A stretch of 64,000 bases of DNA, taken from Eleusine coracana subsp. coracana. Its lineage: Eukaryota > Streptophyta > Magnoliopsida > Poales > Poaceae. Position numbers and translations under genes: made by a program. The notes under the pieces are model-generated. The model saw only the letters and a list, made by a program, of their open reading frames with translations. It had not been told where the DNA came from and searched no databases. Positions 23,167-34,399 of the stretch are shown here, piece after piece (position 1 is the stretch's first letter; the number at the start of each line of letters is the position of its first letter). The stretch spans positions 12,618,569-12,682,568 of the forward strand of contig CM064429.1 of assembly GCA_032690845.1 (NCBI GenBank), in the 5' to 3' direction.

Positions 23167-23539
23167 TGTGGAATACTTACCTTCCAGATATCCATAGATA
23201 TGCCTAAGTCGGCAACCGACCGGGTACCTCACCAATAAGTGAACCGACCGAGTCGGCTTGGAGAGCAAGGCAATTAGAGATATACTTTCTATGTAAATCC
23301 TTGTAGACTATGAGCGAGACTCTTCATGTAACCCCTGCCGACCGGATATATAAGGTGGCAGGGAACCCCTATTAGGGACACAAAATTACAAAGTAATACA
23401 AACCACAGAACACAGGACGTAGGGTTTTTACTCTCATCGAGAGGGCCCGAACCAATATAACTCGATGTCTTTTGCAACCATCGTAGTTCTTAGTCTCGAC
23501 GGAGCCCTATAAATATATTGCCGAGATCAAGTCTCGACA
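23167..23539 (+). repeat. 3' LTR of element F
   Basis: It is 373 bp, starting TGTGGAATACTTACC and ending CAAGTCTCGACA, followed by the TSD TAGAG. It matches the 5' LTR along its whole length with substitutions, several of them C/T or G/A. Confidence 0.9.
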
Positions 23540-23544
23540 TAGAG

Positions 23545-24090
23545 TACAAGGGAGACACGGGATTTTTCACTGAAGTTCAGCTCCACAAAGAAACCTACAT
23601 CTCCTTTGAGGGATCCACAAAGGATTAGGTCTCTTTTAACCCTTAACCTCTCCGAGTGACCACTAAGATCAAACTCGGTTTTTCACTTCCAACTCCACAA
23701 TGGAGGGGGTCAATACAAACTTCCCGTGGCGCCACCACACATGTTGGGAGCTCAACGGGGACCTCTAACCATCTAGAGGATCAAACTTGGCTAAGAAGGA
23801 GAAATTTTGGCACTTGGTTCATTTTTACTTTATACTCTTGTGTCCCTTTTGATAGTATGATTTTCCTATACTCAAGATAAAAGAAAATCCTCATGAACTT
23901 CATTCTTGAGAGCTTTTTAATTTTTCAATTATGGAGCACTTTGCCATCTTCTTTTCTCTTTTTTTTCTATGCATTTTATTCACCAAATTTGGACAGTCAT
24001 CTACACCCATGCTCAATAAAAAATTAGTCAATTCTTAATTGTATTGATGCCAACCACCAAAATAAAATTAGAGGCCTAAATGCACTTTCA
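23545..24090 (-). repeat. 3' LTR of copia element D, second part (U3 end)
   Basis: This is the remainder of the D LTR after the F insertion. It ends on the plus strand ...AAATGCACTTTCA, the complement of the LTR start TGAAAGTGCATTT. The polypurine tract follows at 24091-24105. Confidence 0.85.
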
Positions 24091-24105
24091 ATCTCCCCCT
24101 TTTTG
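24091..24105 (-). promoter_or_regulatory. Polypurine tract of element D
   Basis: The minus strand reads AAAAAGGGGGAGAT directly before the LTR start TGAAAG. This is the classic plus-strand primer of SIRE-type copia elements, and it fixes D's orientation. Confidence 0.85.
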
Positions 24106-24780
24106 TTGATTGATGACAATACAACTAGATTTCATAAAAGTATGCAATAAGATTCAATTTGTGAATAAAAGAAGGTGTGGAGCTCCCCCAAAATGTGTGC
24201 AAGTGAACAATAGTGAGCAATGACAACAAGTGCATATACTTATAAAAAAGTGTGGAAGCTCCCCCTAACACCATCCATATATATCAAATTGCAACAATTA
24301 ATCATAAGAGATAGAAACAATGCAAATGACATGTAATTTCACACAAATGCATCTAGAGAGCAGTAACCAACAAAACACCATTACAATAAGCATGAATATC
24401 AAATAAGCTCACAAAACACAAATTAAGGTCTTAAAAACATAGTCAACACAAATAAGGTTTTACAAGCTCATAAAACACCATAAAATGTCCATCAACTCTC
24501 ACAACTCGCAAACTAACACATATACAAAGATAGGTAGATAATTACTTCTCCCCCTTTGGCATCAAGACACCAAAAAGGAGAAAAGTAAGAAATCTAACAA
24601 AGACGATATTCTACTTATCGTCATAGTCACCATCATCGTCATTGTCTTCTTCTTATTAATTCTCTTCTTCCGTAGTTAGTGCCTTGCCCTTGTGTGCCCG
24701 AAGATCATATGCGGTGGGATCCTCCTCATTATCAGCCTCATCATCATCAAAACGAGTTTGACCACCACTAGATGTTGCTG
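24106..24780 (-). other. 3' untranslated region of element D
   Basis: AT-rich sequence with internal purine tracts on the minus strand (GGGGGAGCT near 24190, 24260 and 24550 in complement), as in other SIRE elements. I see no gene. Confidence 0.55.
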
Positions 24781-26180
24781 TGGTGTCAAATGATAGAGGA
24801 GCATACTATCCAAAGTAGCTCATCTCCTCCGGAGTGAAGTCAGTAGTCGGATCCCTATAGATAGGCGGGTAGGGTCTTCCGCTGGAGGTGTTGGAGGAGG
24901 AGGAGGCTCACAACTAAGGTTGTCAAGAATAATCTTCTGATTCCTTTCAAAATTGTCCATCATAACACTTATATCCTGGCACATCCCAAAGATGGACTTG
25001 AACATCTTCATTATTCCACTCCTTTTCCCACTGGACGGCTGAGGAGAATGAGATGGTCATGTGGTCCTAGGTGGAGCCCTAGGTGTGCCTGGACAACGAG
25101 CAGATGAGGGAGGATGTGCTGCACAAAAGTACTAACCAGCTGTGGTGGTGGGGGTCCAGTTTGAGGGTATATGAGGCTTAAGACTCTGATGCTTCATGTC
25201 CTTATTGAAAGTCTTGCCTGAGACTTTCTCAATCATGCGCATAATGTAAGGAGCATAGGCACAAGCACGCTTTCGGGAGATTGAGGTGTCCCACATCTCC
25301 TGATAAATGTAGTCAAATAAATTAAAGTTCTTGTCTCCATGGAGCCAGTGAAGAAGGTCCCTCTAATAGGCAGGAATGCGATCAGAGTCACCTTGGCATG
25401 GTGCTAAAGTGCTCCCGCTGATTCGAAGTAGGACTGAGAAGATGGGATTAAGTCTATTGGAGTTTGGTGGAGAGCAGTTCCTTGGGTCCGTGTACATGTG
25501 CCTCATGGCCTCAGAGTCCATGTGGTTTCCTGAATGCAACTTTTTCTTCTGCTTGTTGGAGTCGTTAAGTCCAATCATGGATGCAAACTGGGACAAGGTG
25601 CAATAGTACTTAGTTCCATTAGTCATCCATGTCATGGTTTTTGAATCATCATCAAAGTACAGTGTAGAGGAGAACTGGGCGATGATTTCCTTGTTCTAGG
25701 ATTAGTTGAAGCTCAGGAGAGTCTTGATACCATGATGTTCACAAGTAGCCATAACTTGATTGAGCAAAGGATGTTTCCGATCTTTCATGTACTTCCAATC
25801 AAGCCACTTCATCTCCACAATAGGATTCTTCATGCGAAGATAAGTGGAGAGGTACCAATCAACATGTAAGTGAGCCCAGATGCGAATGTCAGCAGCTTCT
25901 TTGTTGATGGAGTAGAAGTTTGTCTCACGGGCTTCACGGCAGGTCTCAATGGAGGTGTGAAGGTAGTCTACAACATCTCGGTCTGAGTTCTCAACCTCAG
26001 CTGGAGGATACATGACCCGAAGTAGGTCAGTAGGCTCTTGAGGCTCTACTTTGTCAGACATGTGCAAAGTAGTGCGGTGTACACGATGCACACAAGTCTT
26101 TGTTCGCTTGGGAGCTTGACTTTGACCTTGATCTTTAGTGACCTTGGTGCTCTTCTCCCTCAATGGTTATGCATCAGCCA
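24781..26180 (-). pseudogene. Extra ORF downstream of pol in SIRE/Maximus-type copia element D
   Basis: Reading 26180 to 24781 on the minus strand, broken by about five stops, gives a protein of roughly 440 residues. Segments in order: a basic N-terminus (SQAPKRTKTCVHRVHR), an acidic centre, WLDWKYMKDRKHPLLNQVMA near 25790, NKEIIAQFSSTLYFDDDSKT near 25670, WMTNGTKYYCTLSQFASMIG near 25620, a LNPIFSVLLRISGSTLAP stretch, a YAPYIMRMIEKVSGKTFNKD stretch near 25225, and a Pro-rich end (PPPPPTPPAED). Grass Maximus/Opie-type copia elements carry a similar protein in this position, sometimes called env-like from its location only. I see no signal peptide or membrane segment. The function is unknown. 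Confidence 0.6.
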
Positions 26181-27096
26181 TACTGAATATTAGAGCGAGC
26201 AACTAGTTAGGAAGAGTCATGGAGATGTAGATGAGTGAGATGGACATATGCATGGGAAGTAGCTTTCGAAAAATCTACATGTCGTCGGACATGTCCGATA
26301 AACATGAGGAAAGTCCGATGTCATTGGAGTATCCCGATGGTCATCGTACTTGTCCGATGACACACAGGTTTTTCGAAAAAAAACTCTTTTCATTCATGGA
26401 TCCACCCTCAAAACGAAGTCAAATCTCATTTTCATCAACTATACCTAACAAGGAACAAATTCCATGGTCCAAGTATGCAAGGAAAATTGATTTGAGAAAA
26501 GCATCTAAGCTATAACCCTAACCCTAGAGAAGAGAGAGGGGATTAGGGTGAAAACCTTGCAACTGAAGTAGTCTTTAGACTTTTCTGATGGAGGAGAACC
26601 TCTAGACCTTCAATCTTCCTCCAATGGCCGGTGGGAGTGGGAGATCAACTTGGTGCCGTCAATAGGGGTCGTTTTAGAGGAGAGAGAAGGTTGAAGAGAT
26701 GAATGAGAGGGGTTTGACTGAAGGGGTAAGTCAGGCTGGGTTAAAGGGTCAAAGTTTGTGGTCATCGGACAAGGCCAATGACTGTCGAACTTGTCCGATG
26801 CCGTCGGACTTTCCTAAGGCCCATCGGACTTATCCGGTGCCTAAAGGATCGGACAGACTAAGGTTCAGCTAAAAATACATAGGGGTTTTCAAAATAGTTT
26901 TTGATGGACAAAGGACAGTCTTGACATCATATGGTCATCCAACAATCAACATTTCATAACAATGACCACATTTTGACAAGATTTGATTTAGAGATAAAAA
27001 ACCAACATCAATAGCAAAAAATAGTAGGTTTTTGACATAAAGCAATGATTTATTTTTGCAATAGAGAAACAATCACCAATCAGATGTGCACATCTT
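26181..27096 (-). other. Spacer between pol and the extra ORF of D, rich in TCGGAC/GTCCGA palindromes
   Basis: No coding frame is convincing. The perfect 14-bp palindrome TCGGACATGTCCGA lies near 26285, and related halves (TCGGACAAG, CTTGTCCGATG, TCGGACTT) recur between 26275 and 26365 and between 26760 and 26860. The same halves occur in D's LTR. Confidence 0.6.
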
Positions 27097-27898
27097 CTAC
27101 ATCACATTGCTAGAATCAAGAATATTTAGCTCACTCCTAAGATAGCAAAATCTTTTCGCATCTAGTGGCTTGGTCAATATATCGGCTTGTTGATCTTCGG
27201 TTCTCACATGATTAATTTCTATATCCCCCTTGATAGAATGATCTCTCAAAAAGTAGGGGCAGATATCTATATGCTTTGTGCGCCAATGCTCAAGGGGGTT
27301 ATAATCAAGCTTTATGGCACTCTCATTGTCACATAGGAATGGAACACGGTTCAACTTGTAACCGTTGTCCCTTCGAGTTTGTCTCATCCAAAGTAGTTGT
27401 GCACAACAACTACTGGCTGCAACATACTCTGCTTTGGCTGTGGACAGTGTAACGGAATTTTGTTTCTTGTATGACCATGACACTAGGGACCTACCCAAAA
27501 ATTGGTATGTCCCGGAGGTGCTCTTTCTATCCACCTTATCCCCGGCATAATCCTCATCAAAACAGCCTATTAGGTTGAACTTTGAACCCTTGGGGTACCA
27601 AAGCCTAGGTGTGTGAACTAAATACCTCAATATTCTCTTAACGCCCACCATGTGACACTCCATACGAGCGGCTTGAAAACATGCACACATACACACACAC
27701 TAAGCATGATATTGGGCCTAGATGCATAAAGATAAAGCAAAGAGCCTATCATGGAGCGGTATACCTTGTCATCAATGGGCTTGTCCTTTTTGTTGAGGTC
27801 ACGATGGCCATTTGTTGGCATGGGAGTTTTGATGGGCTTTGCCTTGTCCATGTCAAACTTCTTCAATAAGTCTTATGTGTACTTGTCTTGACATATAA
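27097..27898 (-). pseudogene. RT C-terminus and RNase H of copia element D
   Basis: Minus-strand frames 27866-27627 and 27696-27097 overlap by a frameshift. They carry the end of RT (VYRSMIGSLLYLYASRPNIM, then RILRYLVHTPRLWYPKGS) and the copia RNase H: IGCFDEDYAGDKVDRKSTSG (Asp), NSVTLSTAKAEYVAAS (Glu), VPFLCDNESAIKL (Asp), and HIDICPYFLRDH to ILTKPLDAKRF near the end. The acidic residues are present. The gene is cut at 27899 by element C and continues at 37571. A CA-repeat slip (CACACACA near 27690) marks the frameshift. Confidence 0.85.
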
Positions 27899-27903
27899 AG
27901 GTG

Positions 27904-29846
27904 TGTAAGGATCATGACCATTGAAGTCACCACAAGGTACGAAAGTTTTGGTGATGAATGACAAACATGAAATGTGACTAATGTCTACACGAGTGTTGTG
28001 CGTGTAGGAAACCTTATCTACCTTATGATGATCATTGACGGTTGCCTTGGTGATGTATGACAATGACCACAAGCATAGAGGCTTGAGGAGCTTGATGGAG
28101 TCCAAGGGTTGATGGAGATGGATAAAAGTTGAGGACAAGCTATGGAGCAAGTGTTGGGAACACTTGTCTAGCTGTTAGGACTTTGAGTCCATAGGAAAAA
28201 CCAGACTATCAAGGGGGTCTAGGTCATGTCTCTTTGGTCACAACTAATCGGTGATGTGCATGACTGCTCAGTGAAATCACAAGCACTAGGTGACAGTGGA
28301 GAAGCCAAGGAGCTGTTCGGAGAAGCCGAGAAATGAAGTGAAGTGAGGACGAGGAGTTTCAGCTTCTGGACATAGTGACCGGACAGAGGGGTCAGAGGAC
28401 ACCGGACTGTATGATCACTACGAGAACAGAGAGAAGTCTGTGAGAAAATCTATCAGCGCAAAGACCTGTAGAGACCGGACGGTCCGGTCTATAGACTGAA
28501 CGGTCTGATTTGTATGGAAGTAGCATGGGACAGAAGGGCGCAGAAAATGGTGCTCTCTAGAATGGAGAGTGAAAGTCTGACCGGATGGTCCAGTCAGTTG
28601 ACCGGACGGTCCGGTCAGTACAGGAGATCACTGGATAGTGAAGTGCCAACGGTTCTAGGAACCGTTATATAGAGACTAGACGGTCCGGTCTGGCAGTGAT
28701 CGGACGGTCCGTCAATGGTGTCCAGAGAGATTATTTTATGGAGAAACGACTAGTTGAAGGTTGGAAGCCTATATAACTTCGTTGCTGGGATCTTGGAGAC
28801 CTCTCTTGGCCAGTGGAATTGCTTGGAGCATTTGGTGAGAGCCAAGAGGAAAAGAGGAGAGTACTAGGAGGAGATATTGCATATCTTGAGAGTGCTAGTG
28901 AATTAACAAGAGCATCTTACACATCTAAGGCTAGGGTGTCCTTGAGGGTGTGATCTAGGTTGTTGCTCTTGGTTTATGGTGAGACCTAGACCGGTTCGGT
29001 GTCAGTGATCGAGCCTATTGTGATCGGTTGTGAAGGTCGTGACACGTTTGTACCCGGTTTGAGCTCGTCGGTGAAAGGGGCATCGCTAGTAAGCGCCCGT
29101 GTCGGCTCGGGGAGTCCGGCAAGTTCTCGAGGGAGGCGAGGTTGTGCCTTGGTGGCAGCGGTGATGCAACTGTGTCTTCACTCTGGGGGTGATTGTGGGC
29201 TCATGTGCAAGAACTTCACATTGGTGGCGGGAGGGACCGGTACTCCGGCGGGAGTGGTCCAACGAGGAGTAGGGGAAGGCGCCATCCTTTCGAGACCTCG
29301 GGAAAGAATATCATGAGCCATCTCTTACTCTACTCCTTACTTTGATGCCTTTACCTTTCCCATTTACATAATATGCTATTGATGCTTCTGTGCTTACCTT
29401 GCTGTTGTTGATTACCTTATATACTTGCATGAATAGGCTTCTTTACTTGCTAGTTGTGCTTAGCTTTCACTTGATCACTAGCATGTTTAGGAGTTGCTTT
29501 GGCTTGATTGATCACCCTAGTTTGTATCATGCTATTCATGCTTGTGTCCTTATCCTGTACTTGACGATCTGGTAGCATTGCATGAGTAGGCTCCTTTGCT
29601 AGCTTGTTGTGTGCTTCCACTTGTCTTTGATTACTAGCTTGCATAGGAGTTGATTGGCCCTTGTGTGTGATCCATTAGTATGCTTAGGTTGTTCTTCCTT
29701 TCATAGGATTATCTTTCTAGTGTGTTCACTACTAGAATTGTGTAGGAGTTGTTTAAGTGGTCGGTTTTAGGAATTGGCAAATTAGGTACATAGTTTGAGT
29801 TCCCGATTCACACCCCCCCCCCTCTCACGGTCACTCGATCCTTTCA
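27904..29846 (+). repeat. 5' LTR of element C
   Basis: 1943 bp. The U3 part (28370-28730) holds repeated GACCGGAC-G-GTCCGGTC palindromes. A TATA box follows at 28769. A C-tract (29814-29822) lies just before the end, as in many SIRE-type LTRs. The short frame at 28999-29316 is repeated in the 3' LTR and has no recognisable domain. Confidence 0.9.
28769..28777 (+). promoter_or_regulatory. Probable TATA box in the 5' LTR of C
   Basis: CTATATAAC lies directly after the palindrome-rich block; the matching site in the 3' LTR is 36490-36498. Sequence and position only. Confidence 0.5.
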
Positions 29847-29848
29847 AG

Positions 29849-29860
29849 TGGTATCAGAGC
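29849..29860 (+). promoter_or_regulatory. Primer binding site of element C
   Basis: TGGTATCAGAGC, two bases after the 5' LTR end, complementary to initiator tRNA-Met as in most plant copia elements. Confidence 0.9.
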
Positions 29861-29914
29861 TAAGTGCTTATTATAAGGCTTAACCACCTTGAGTAGTGAC
29901 CGTATTGAGTTGGG

Positions 29915-30556
29915 ATGTCATCCCATTCAGGGTCGGGTCATGGCTCATGGAAGGATTGCTTGAAAAGCTATCTAAATGCCATGATTCCAGATGAGTTGAT
30001 GGACACACTTGTGGACTTTGCCAATACCTTTTTTGATGATCATGTGTATGATGATGTTCGTGTGGATGTGCCTAGTTCTAGTGAGTGCCTAGATCCTACT
30101 AGTGATGATTTGATAGGTTGCTCTGCCAGTGTGCCTAATCTGTTGAATGATAATGATGTGTCTCTTGATCTTGCTTGCTCTTCTAGTGTGACTAGTACTG
30201 ATGATGCTTGTGAGCCTTTTGTTGGTCATGCTAGCGGCTTAGTTGTTGAGGAGTTCTTTGCTTTTCATGCTATTGAGAATGAGGACTTAGTTGACTCTCT
30301 TATTCGCTTGCGAGGTACCATAAACAGAATTGCAGTGACTACTTTCAAGCTTCCCAAGATATCGATTGTCGAGAAGATTCTCACCTTGCTCCCTAGCAGC
30401 AAGCTCCTCTACGTCACCCTTGATCTTATCATGGACAAGAATCTTTCTGTTGATGATGTGATCGGGCTACTTTTCAAGGATGAGGAGAGCACCACAAGCT
30501 TGATGGGGAAGAAGAACTTCAAGGCAAACAATGAAGCATCTTCAAGCAAAGGTTAA
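29915..30556 (+). pseudogene. gag of element C (shortened)
   Basis: A 213-codon frame starts at ATG 29915. The C-terminal half (LRGTINRIAVTTFKLPKISI, then EKILTLLPSSKLLYVTLDLI, LSVDDVIGLLFKDEE) is the end of the copia gag_UBN2-type domain. The N-terminal half is acidic and Ser-rich and does not look like the usual gag start, so the capsid N-terminus is probably deleted or replaced. No zinc knuckle is visible. Bases 30557-31205 continue as a Ser/Thr-rich linker with frameshifts and no clear domain. Confidence 0.65.
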
Positions 30557-31205
30557 GAAGTAGCTTAGAGCTCAAACTTCTTTGATCCCTCCACAAGATT
30601 GCCTTGCAAAAGATTCTACAACCCCTTCGGATCAAGACCTACACCAAGCTCTTCATCTGGCGCTTCATCAAGCTCTACCCCAAGTGTCATTCCTAGTTCT
30701 ACTCTAAGCACTTCGGGTGGACCACGCATTGGTGTAACAGGAGCGCCGACCACGATGCTCACATGATCACTTGAGATGATCGACCTCACCACTACGGCGC
30801 CGACCACCTGGGCCGATCACTCCTTTCGAGGCCTACGGAGGATCCCATCATATGAAGTGATTGACAGATTCCTCTTGCAAATCACAACTCTTGAGAGGGG
30901 TTTCTTACTTGAGGAGGTGATCAACAGAATACATGAGCTCTCAATTGAGAGAGCAATGGAGATGATACTTGTGCTCCACCCACAAGTGGGACACGTGCTT
31001 GAGCACGTCACTGGCCTCTATGACCCTCCCCATTACTACATCGTTCGACAATATGCACATGGGGGATGGTTATGGGCAATGAAGGTATCGTGCTCCTCAC
31101 TATCCTATACGGAGGAGACTTCAGGAAGGGATTGCAAGAATCCCTAATTATGACGATGATCTCATTCGACATGATGAGGTTAGTGACGGTCATTCATGTA
31201 ATGCT

Positions 31206-31840
31206 TTGGATACTAACCCTTCTTCCTCTAGTGCTGGTCTTATGGCTACTACCAGGGTCAACTACAAGAGTGGAGGCACCCACTGGATACTTGATAGTGG
31301 GTGCACCCAACATATGACCGGGAAGCCAACCATGTTCACCAACATTGATGAAGACAAAGACAGTGAGAAGGTGACTTTTGGGGACAACTCAAAAGGGAGA
31401 GTTAGAGGCTCAGGCAAGGTGGCCATCAAAGAGGACCTCCATCTCTCCAAGGTCTTTCTTGTGTAAACCCTCAATTTCAAGCTCCTGTCTATTGGTTAGC
31501 TTTGTGACATAGGATTCAAGTGCACACTTGATGTGGATGGAGCAATGATTGAAAATGCAAAGAAAGGGCTAGTATTTCAAGGAGTGAGGCATAGGAACTT
31601 GTATGTCACGGACATAAAATCAAGCAACATGCCACCAAGTACTTGCCTATTCACCAAGGCAACTAAGGGATGGATGTGGCATATAAGATTGGCACATGTT
31701 GGAATGAATCAGCTCAGAAAAGTGGTCAAGAGGAATCTAGTTGAAGGAATCAAGGATGTGACCTTTAAGAAGGATAGATTGTGTAGTGCTTGTCAGGCTG
31801 GAAAGCAAGTTGCATCTTCACATCTCAAACCAAGTCTTTG
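31206..31840 (+). pseudogene. Protease and GAG-pre-integrase region of element C
   Basis: The protease active site is intact: WILDSGCTQHMTG near 31290, followed by VTFGDNSKGRVRGSGKV. A TAA at 31464 and a TAG near 31498 break the frame. The GAG-pre-integrase zinc region is at 31670-31810: MWHIRLAHVGMNQL (His, His) and LCSACQAGKQ (Cys, Cys). A stop at 31839 ends this frame; integrase continues in another. Confidence 0.8.
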
Positions 31841-32764
31841 AAGTCTACATCTCGCCCTCTAGAGCTCTTGCACATGGACTTGTTTGGGCCAACATGTTAC
31901 AAGATTCTAGGAGGTAATCTATATTTCTTGGTGATTGTGGATGACTTCACAAGATACACTTGGACCTTTTTTCTTGTGAACAAGTCTCAAGCAAGTGATA
32001 TCTTCAGAAATTTTACAAGGAGAGCGAAAAATTAATTCAAGGCCAACATTGTGAAGATAAGGAGTGACAATGGGACTGAGTTCAAGAACACAACAGTGGA
32101 GGAATATTGTGACAAGAAGGGAATCAAGCATAAATTCTTTGGAACATATACTCCCGCGCAGAATGGAGCAATGTAGAGGAAGAACAAGACACTCATCACT
32201 CTTGCTCATGCTATGCTAGATGAGTATGGAACTCATCAAAGGTTTTGGGCCGAAGCATTCAACACGGCATGCTACACTTCCAACTGTGTATATCTTCACC
32301 GGCTATTGAAGAAGACACCCTATGAGTTATTGGTTGGATGGAAACCAAATGTTTCCTATTTTCAGGACTTTGGCTACGTTTGCTACATTCTCAAGAAGTG
32401 GAGGAAGCCCGGAAAGTTTGAGAGCAGAACAAATGAAGGCATTCTTGTTGGGTACTCAGGGACTTCTAAAGCATATCGGGTCTACAACTCAGCCACGGGA
32501 TGTGTGGAAGAATCTTATGATGTGCAATTTGATGAGTCAAAATGTTCTCAAAAGGAAGATGAATTTCATGAAGTGAATATTGGAGATGAACCAATAAAAG
32601 AAGAGATGAGAAACATGCCCGTGGGCGAAGTTTTACCCCACGAGGTTAATGATGATGATATTGGTGAGCCCTCAACTCCATCACCACAACCAACCTCTTC
32701 CTCTAAGGTGCAAGAACCAACCCAAGATGCCATTGACACACCCACTAGCTCCTCCCAAAATTGA
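31841..32764 (+). pseudogene. Integrase of element C, catalytic Glu codon now a stop
   Basis: The core begins LELLHMDLFGPTCYK (first Asp, near 31875), then FLVIVDDFTRYTWTFFL, IVKIRSDNGTEFKN (second Asp, near 32065), and TPAQNGAM-stop-RKNKTL near 32155-32190. In this family the residue before RKN is the catalytic Glu; here the codon is TAG at 32174-32176, a one-base change from GAG. The frame reopens at 32213-32764 with FWAEAFNTACYTSNCVYLHR, the KKTPYELLVGWKPNVSYFQD region and an acidic linker to RT. One further stop precedes at 32032-32034. Confidence 0.85.
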
Positions 32765-33838
32765 TTGAGAGTGTTAGGACAAGGATCAATACAAGCCCAA
32801 CAATGTAATTGAAGGGAATGATGATGAGACAAATGTTGCAATTGAGAAATTCTCCTTCGTCTCTATGATTGAACCCACTACCATTGATGAAGCTATGGAT
32901 GATCACAAGTGGGTAATGGCTATGCAAGAAGAATTGAGCAATTTCAAGAGATGCAAAGTGTGGAAACTTGTTGAGAGATCCAGGAATCACAACGTTGTTG
33001 GCACCAAGTGGGTCTTCAAGAACAAACAAGATGAGAAAGGGCCATTGTCAAGAACAAGGCTCGCCTAGTGGCCAAAGGGTATTCTCAAGTGGCAGATATT
33101 GACTTTGAAGAAACATTTGCTCCTGCGGCCCGCCTTGAAGCGATTCGGATCTGACTTGCCTATACATCACACAATGTCTTCAAGCTCTATCAAATGGATG
33201 TCAAAAGTGTCTTCTTGAATAGAGAGATCAATGAGAAAGTCTATGTTGAACAACCTCCAGGGTTTGAGGACCCTAAACCTCTGAGACATGTGTACAAATT
33301 GAAGAAAGCTCTCTATGGCCTCAAGCAAGCACCAAGGGCATGGTATAAACACTTGAGGAACTTCCTTATCAAGAGTGGTTTCAAGATTGGAAGCATTGGT
33401 AGCACCTTGTTCAAAAGACATGTTGGGAAGGATCTCTTTGTGTGCCAAATCTATGTGGATGATATCATCTATGGGTCAACCAATGAGAAATTCAATGAAG
33501 AGTTCCAGGAGATGATGGTTAGGGAATTTCAAATGTCAAGGATTGGAGAATTGCATGTGTTCCTTGGTTTTCAAGTCAAACAATTGAGAGAAGGGAACTT
33601 CATCTATCAAGAGAAGTATACCAAGGATCATCTCAAGAGATTCAACATGGAGAATTGCAAGCCTTTGCACACACCTATGGCGACAAGCAAACCCTTGGAT
33701 GATGATGCAAAGGGTAAACCGGTGAACCCCAAGCTCTATAGATCAATGATTGGATCTTTGTTCTATCTCACCACCTCAATACCGGATATCATGTTTAGTG
33801 TGTGCTTGTGTGTATGCTATGAAGCAAATCCAAAGTAG
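32765..33838 (+). pseudogene. Reverse transcriptase of element C
   Basis: It starts with the copia RT entry MIEPTTIDEAMDDHKWVMAM (32865), then VWKLVERSRNHNVVGTKWVF. A one-base loss near 33045 shifts the frame, and a TGA near 33151 follows. From 33194 it is open: YQMDVKSVFLNREINEKVYV, LKKALYGLKQAPRAWYKHLR, and the catalytic box VCQIYVDDIIYGST near 33445. It continues to LYRSMIGSLFYLTTSIPDIM and stops at 33837. The catalytic Asp pair is intact, but the gene is not translatable as one chain. Confidence 0.85.
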
Positions 33839-34399
33839 TCTCACTTGAAGGCTATGAAGAGGATTCTTAGATACCTCAAGTACATACCTACCATGGGATT
33901 ATGGTATGCTAGAGGAACAAGCTTTGAGTTACTTGGGTATTCGGACTTCAAGGGATGCAAAGTGAATAGAAAGAGCACATTGGGAGGTTGCCAATTTCTT
34001 GGAAGATCACTTTTATCTTGGAGCTCAAAGAAGCAAAACTCGGTGGCTCTATCTACAACCAAAGCGGAGTATATGACAGCGGAAGCTTGTTGTGCACAAC
34101 TTCTCTATATGCGGCAAACACTCTCAGATTATGGCCTCAACTACACTTAAATGCCATTATATTGTGATAGTGAGGCGGCAATCAAGATGATTCTCAAAAC
34201 CGAAGATCGTGGTCATGCAAAGCATATTCAAGTCAAGCATCACTTCATAAGAGGCCATGTTGAGAAGAAGGACATTGAGTTGGTGAGTGTGCGGACTCAT
34301 GAACAATTGGCAGATATCTCCAACAAGCCACTCAACGAGAAGACCTTCAACAAGATAAAGGGAGAACTCAATGTTCTCGAACTTTCAAACTTCACATGA
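33839..34399 (+). pseudogene. RNase H of element C
   Basis: LKAMKRILRYLKYIPTMGLW, then LLGYSDFKGCKVNRKSTLGG (Asp), NSVALSTTKAEYMTAEACCA (Glu), a TAA at 34148, MPLYCDSEAAIKM (Asp), HIQVKHHFIRGHVE and the final LADISNKPLNEKTFNKIKGE. Stop TGA at 34397. It has the order and length typical of the family with all acidic residues present and two in-frame stops (33837 and 34148). Confidence 0.85.

Larger units (their letters stand above)
12353..23539 (+). mobile_element. Complete Tat-lineage Ty3/gypsy element F (RIRE2-like)
   Basis: It is bounded by two 373-bp LTRs (12353-12725 and 23167-23539) with TSD TAGAG at 12348-12352 and 23540-23544. Order: LTR, PBS, gag, protease, RT, RNase H, second RNase H, integrase, then a 4.5-kb 3' region carrying a spliced antisense gene, then LTR. 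This order, the PBS type and the antisense gene are hallmarks of the Tat lineage in grasses. The open reading frames carry stops and frameshifts, so it is not autonomous. It sits in the 3' LTR of element D. Confidence 0.92.

Noticed and set aside
24781..26180. A possible host gene between the elements
   Set aside because: It lies between the polypurine tract and RNase H of D in the same orientation, and resembles the extra ORF known from this type of element.
28999..29316. Plus-strand ORF of 105 codons, repeated near 36721-37039
   Set aside because: It lies wholly within the C LTR, shows no domain, and is altered by indels between the two LTRs, so it is a chance GC-rich frame.
29814..29822. 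C homopolymer before the C LTR end as a possible assembly error
   Set aside because: A similar run occurs in the other C LTR (37537-37546) and a G-run in the D LTR (12050), so it is a normal feature of these LTR ends.
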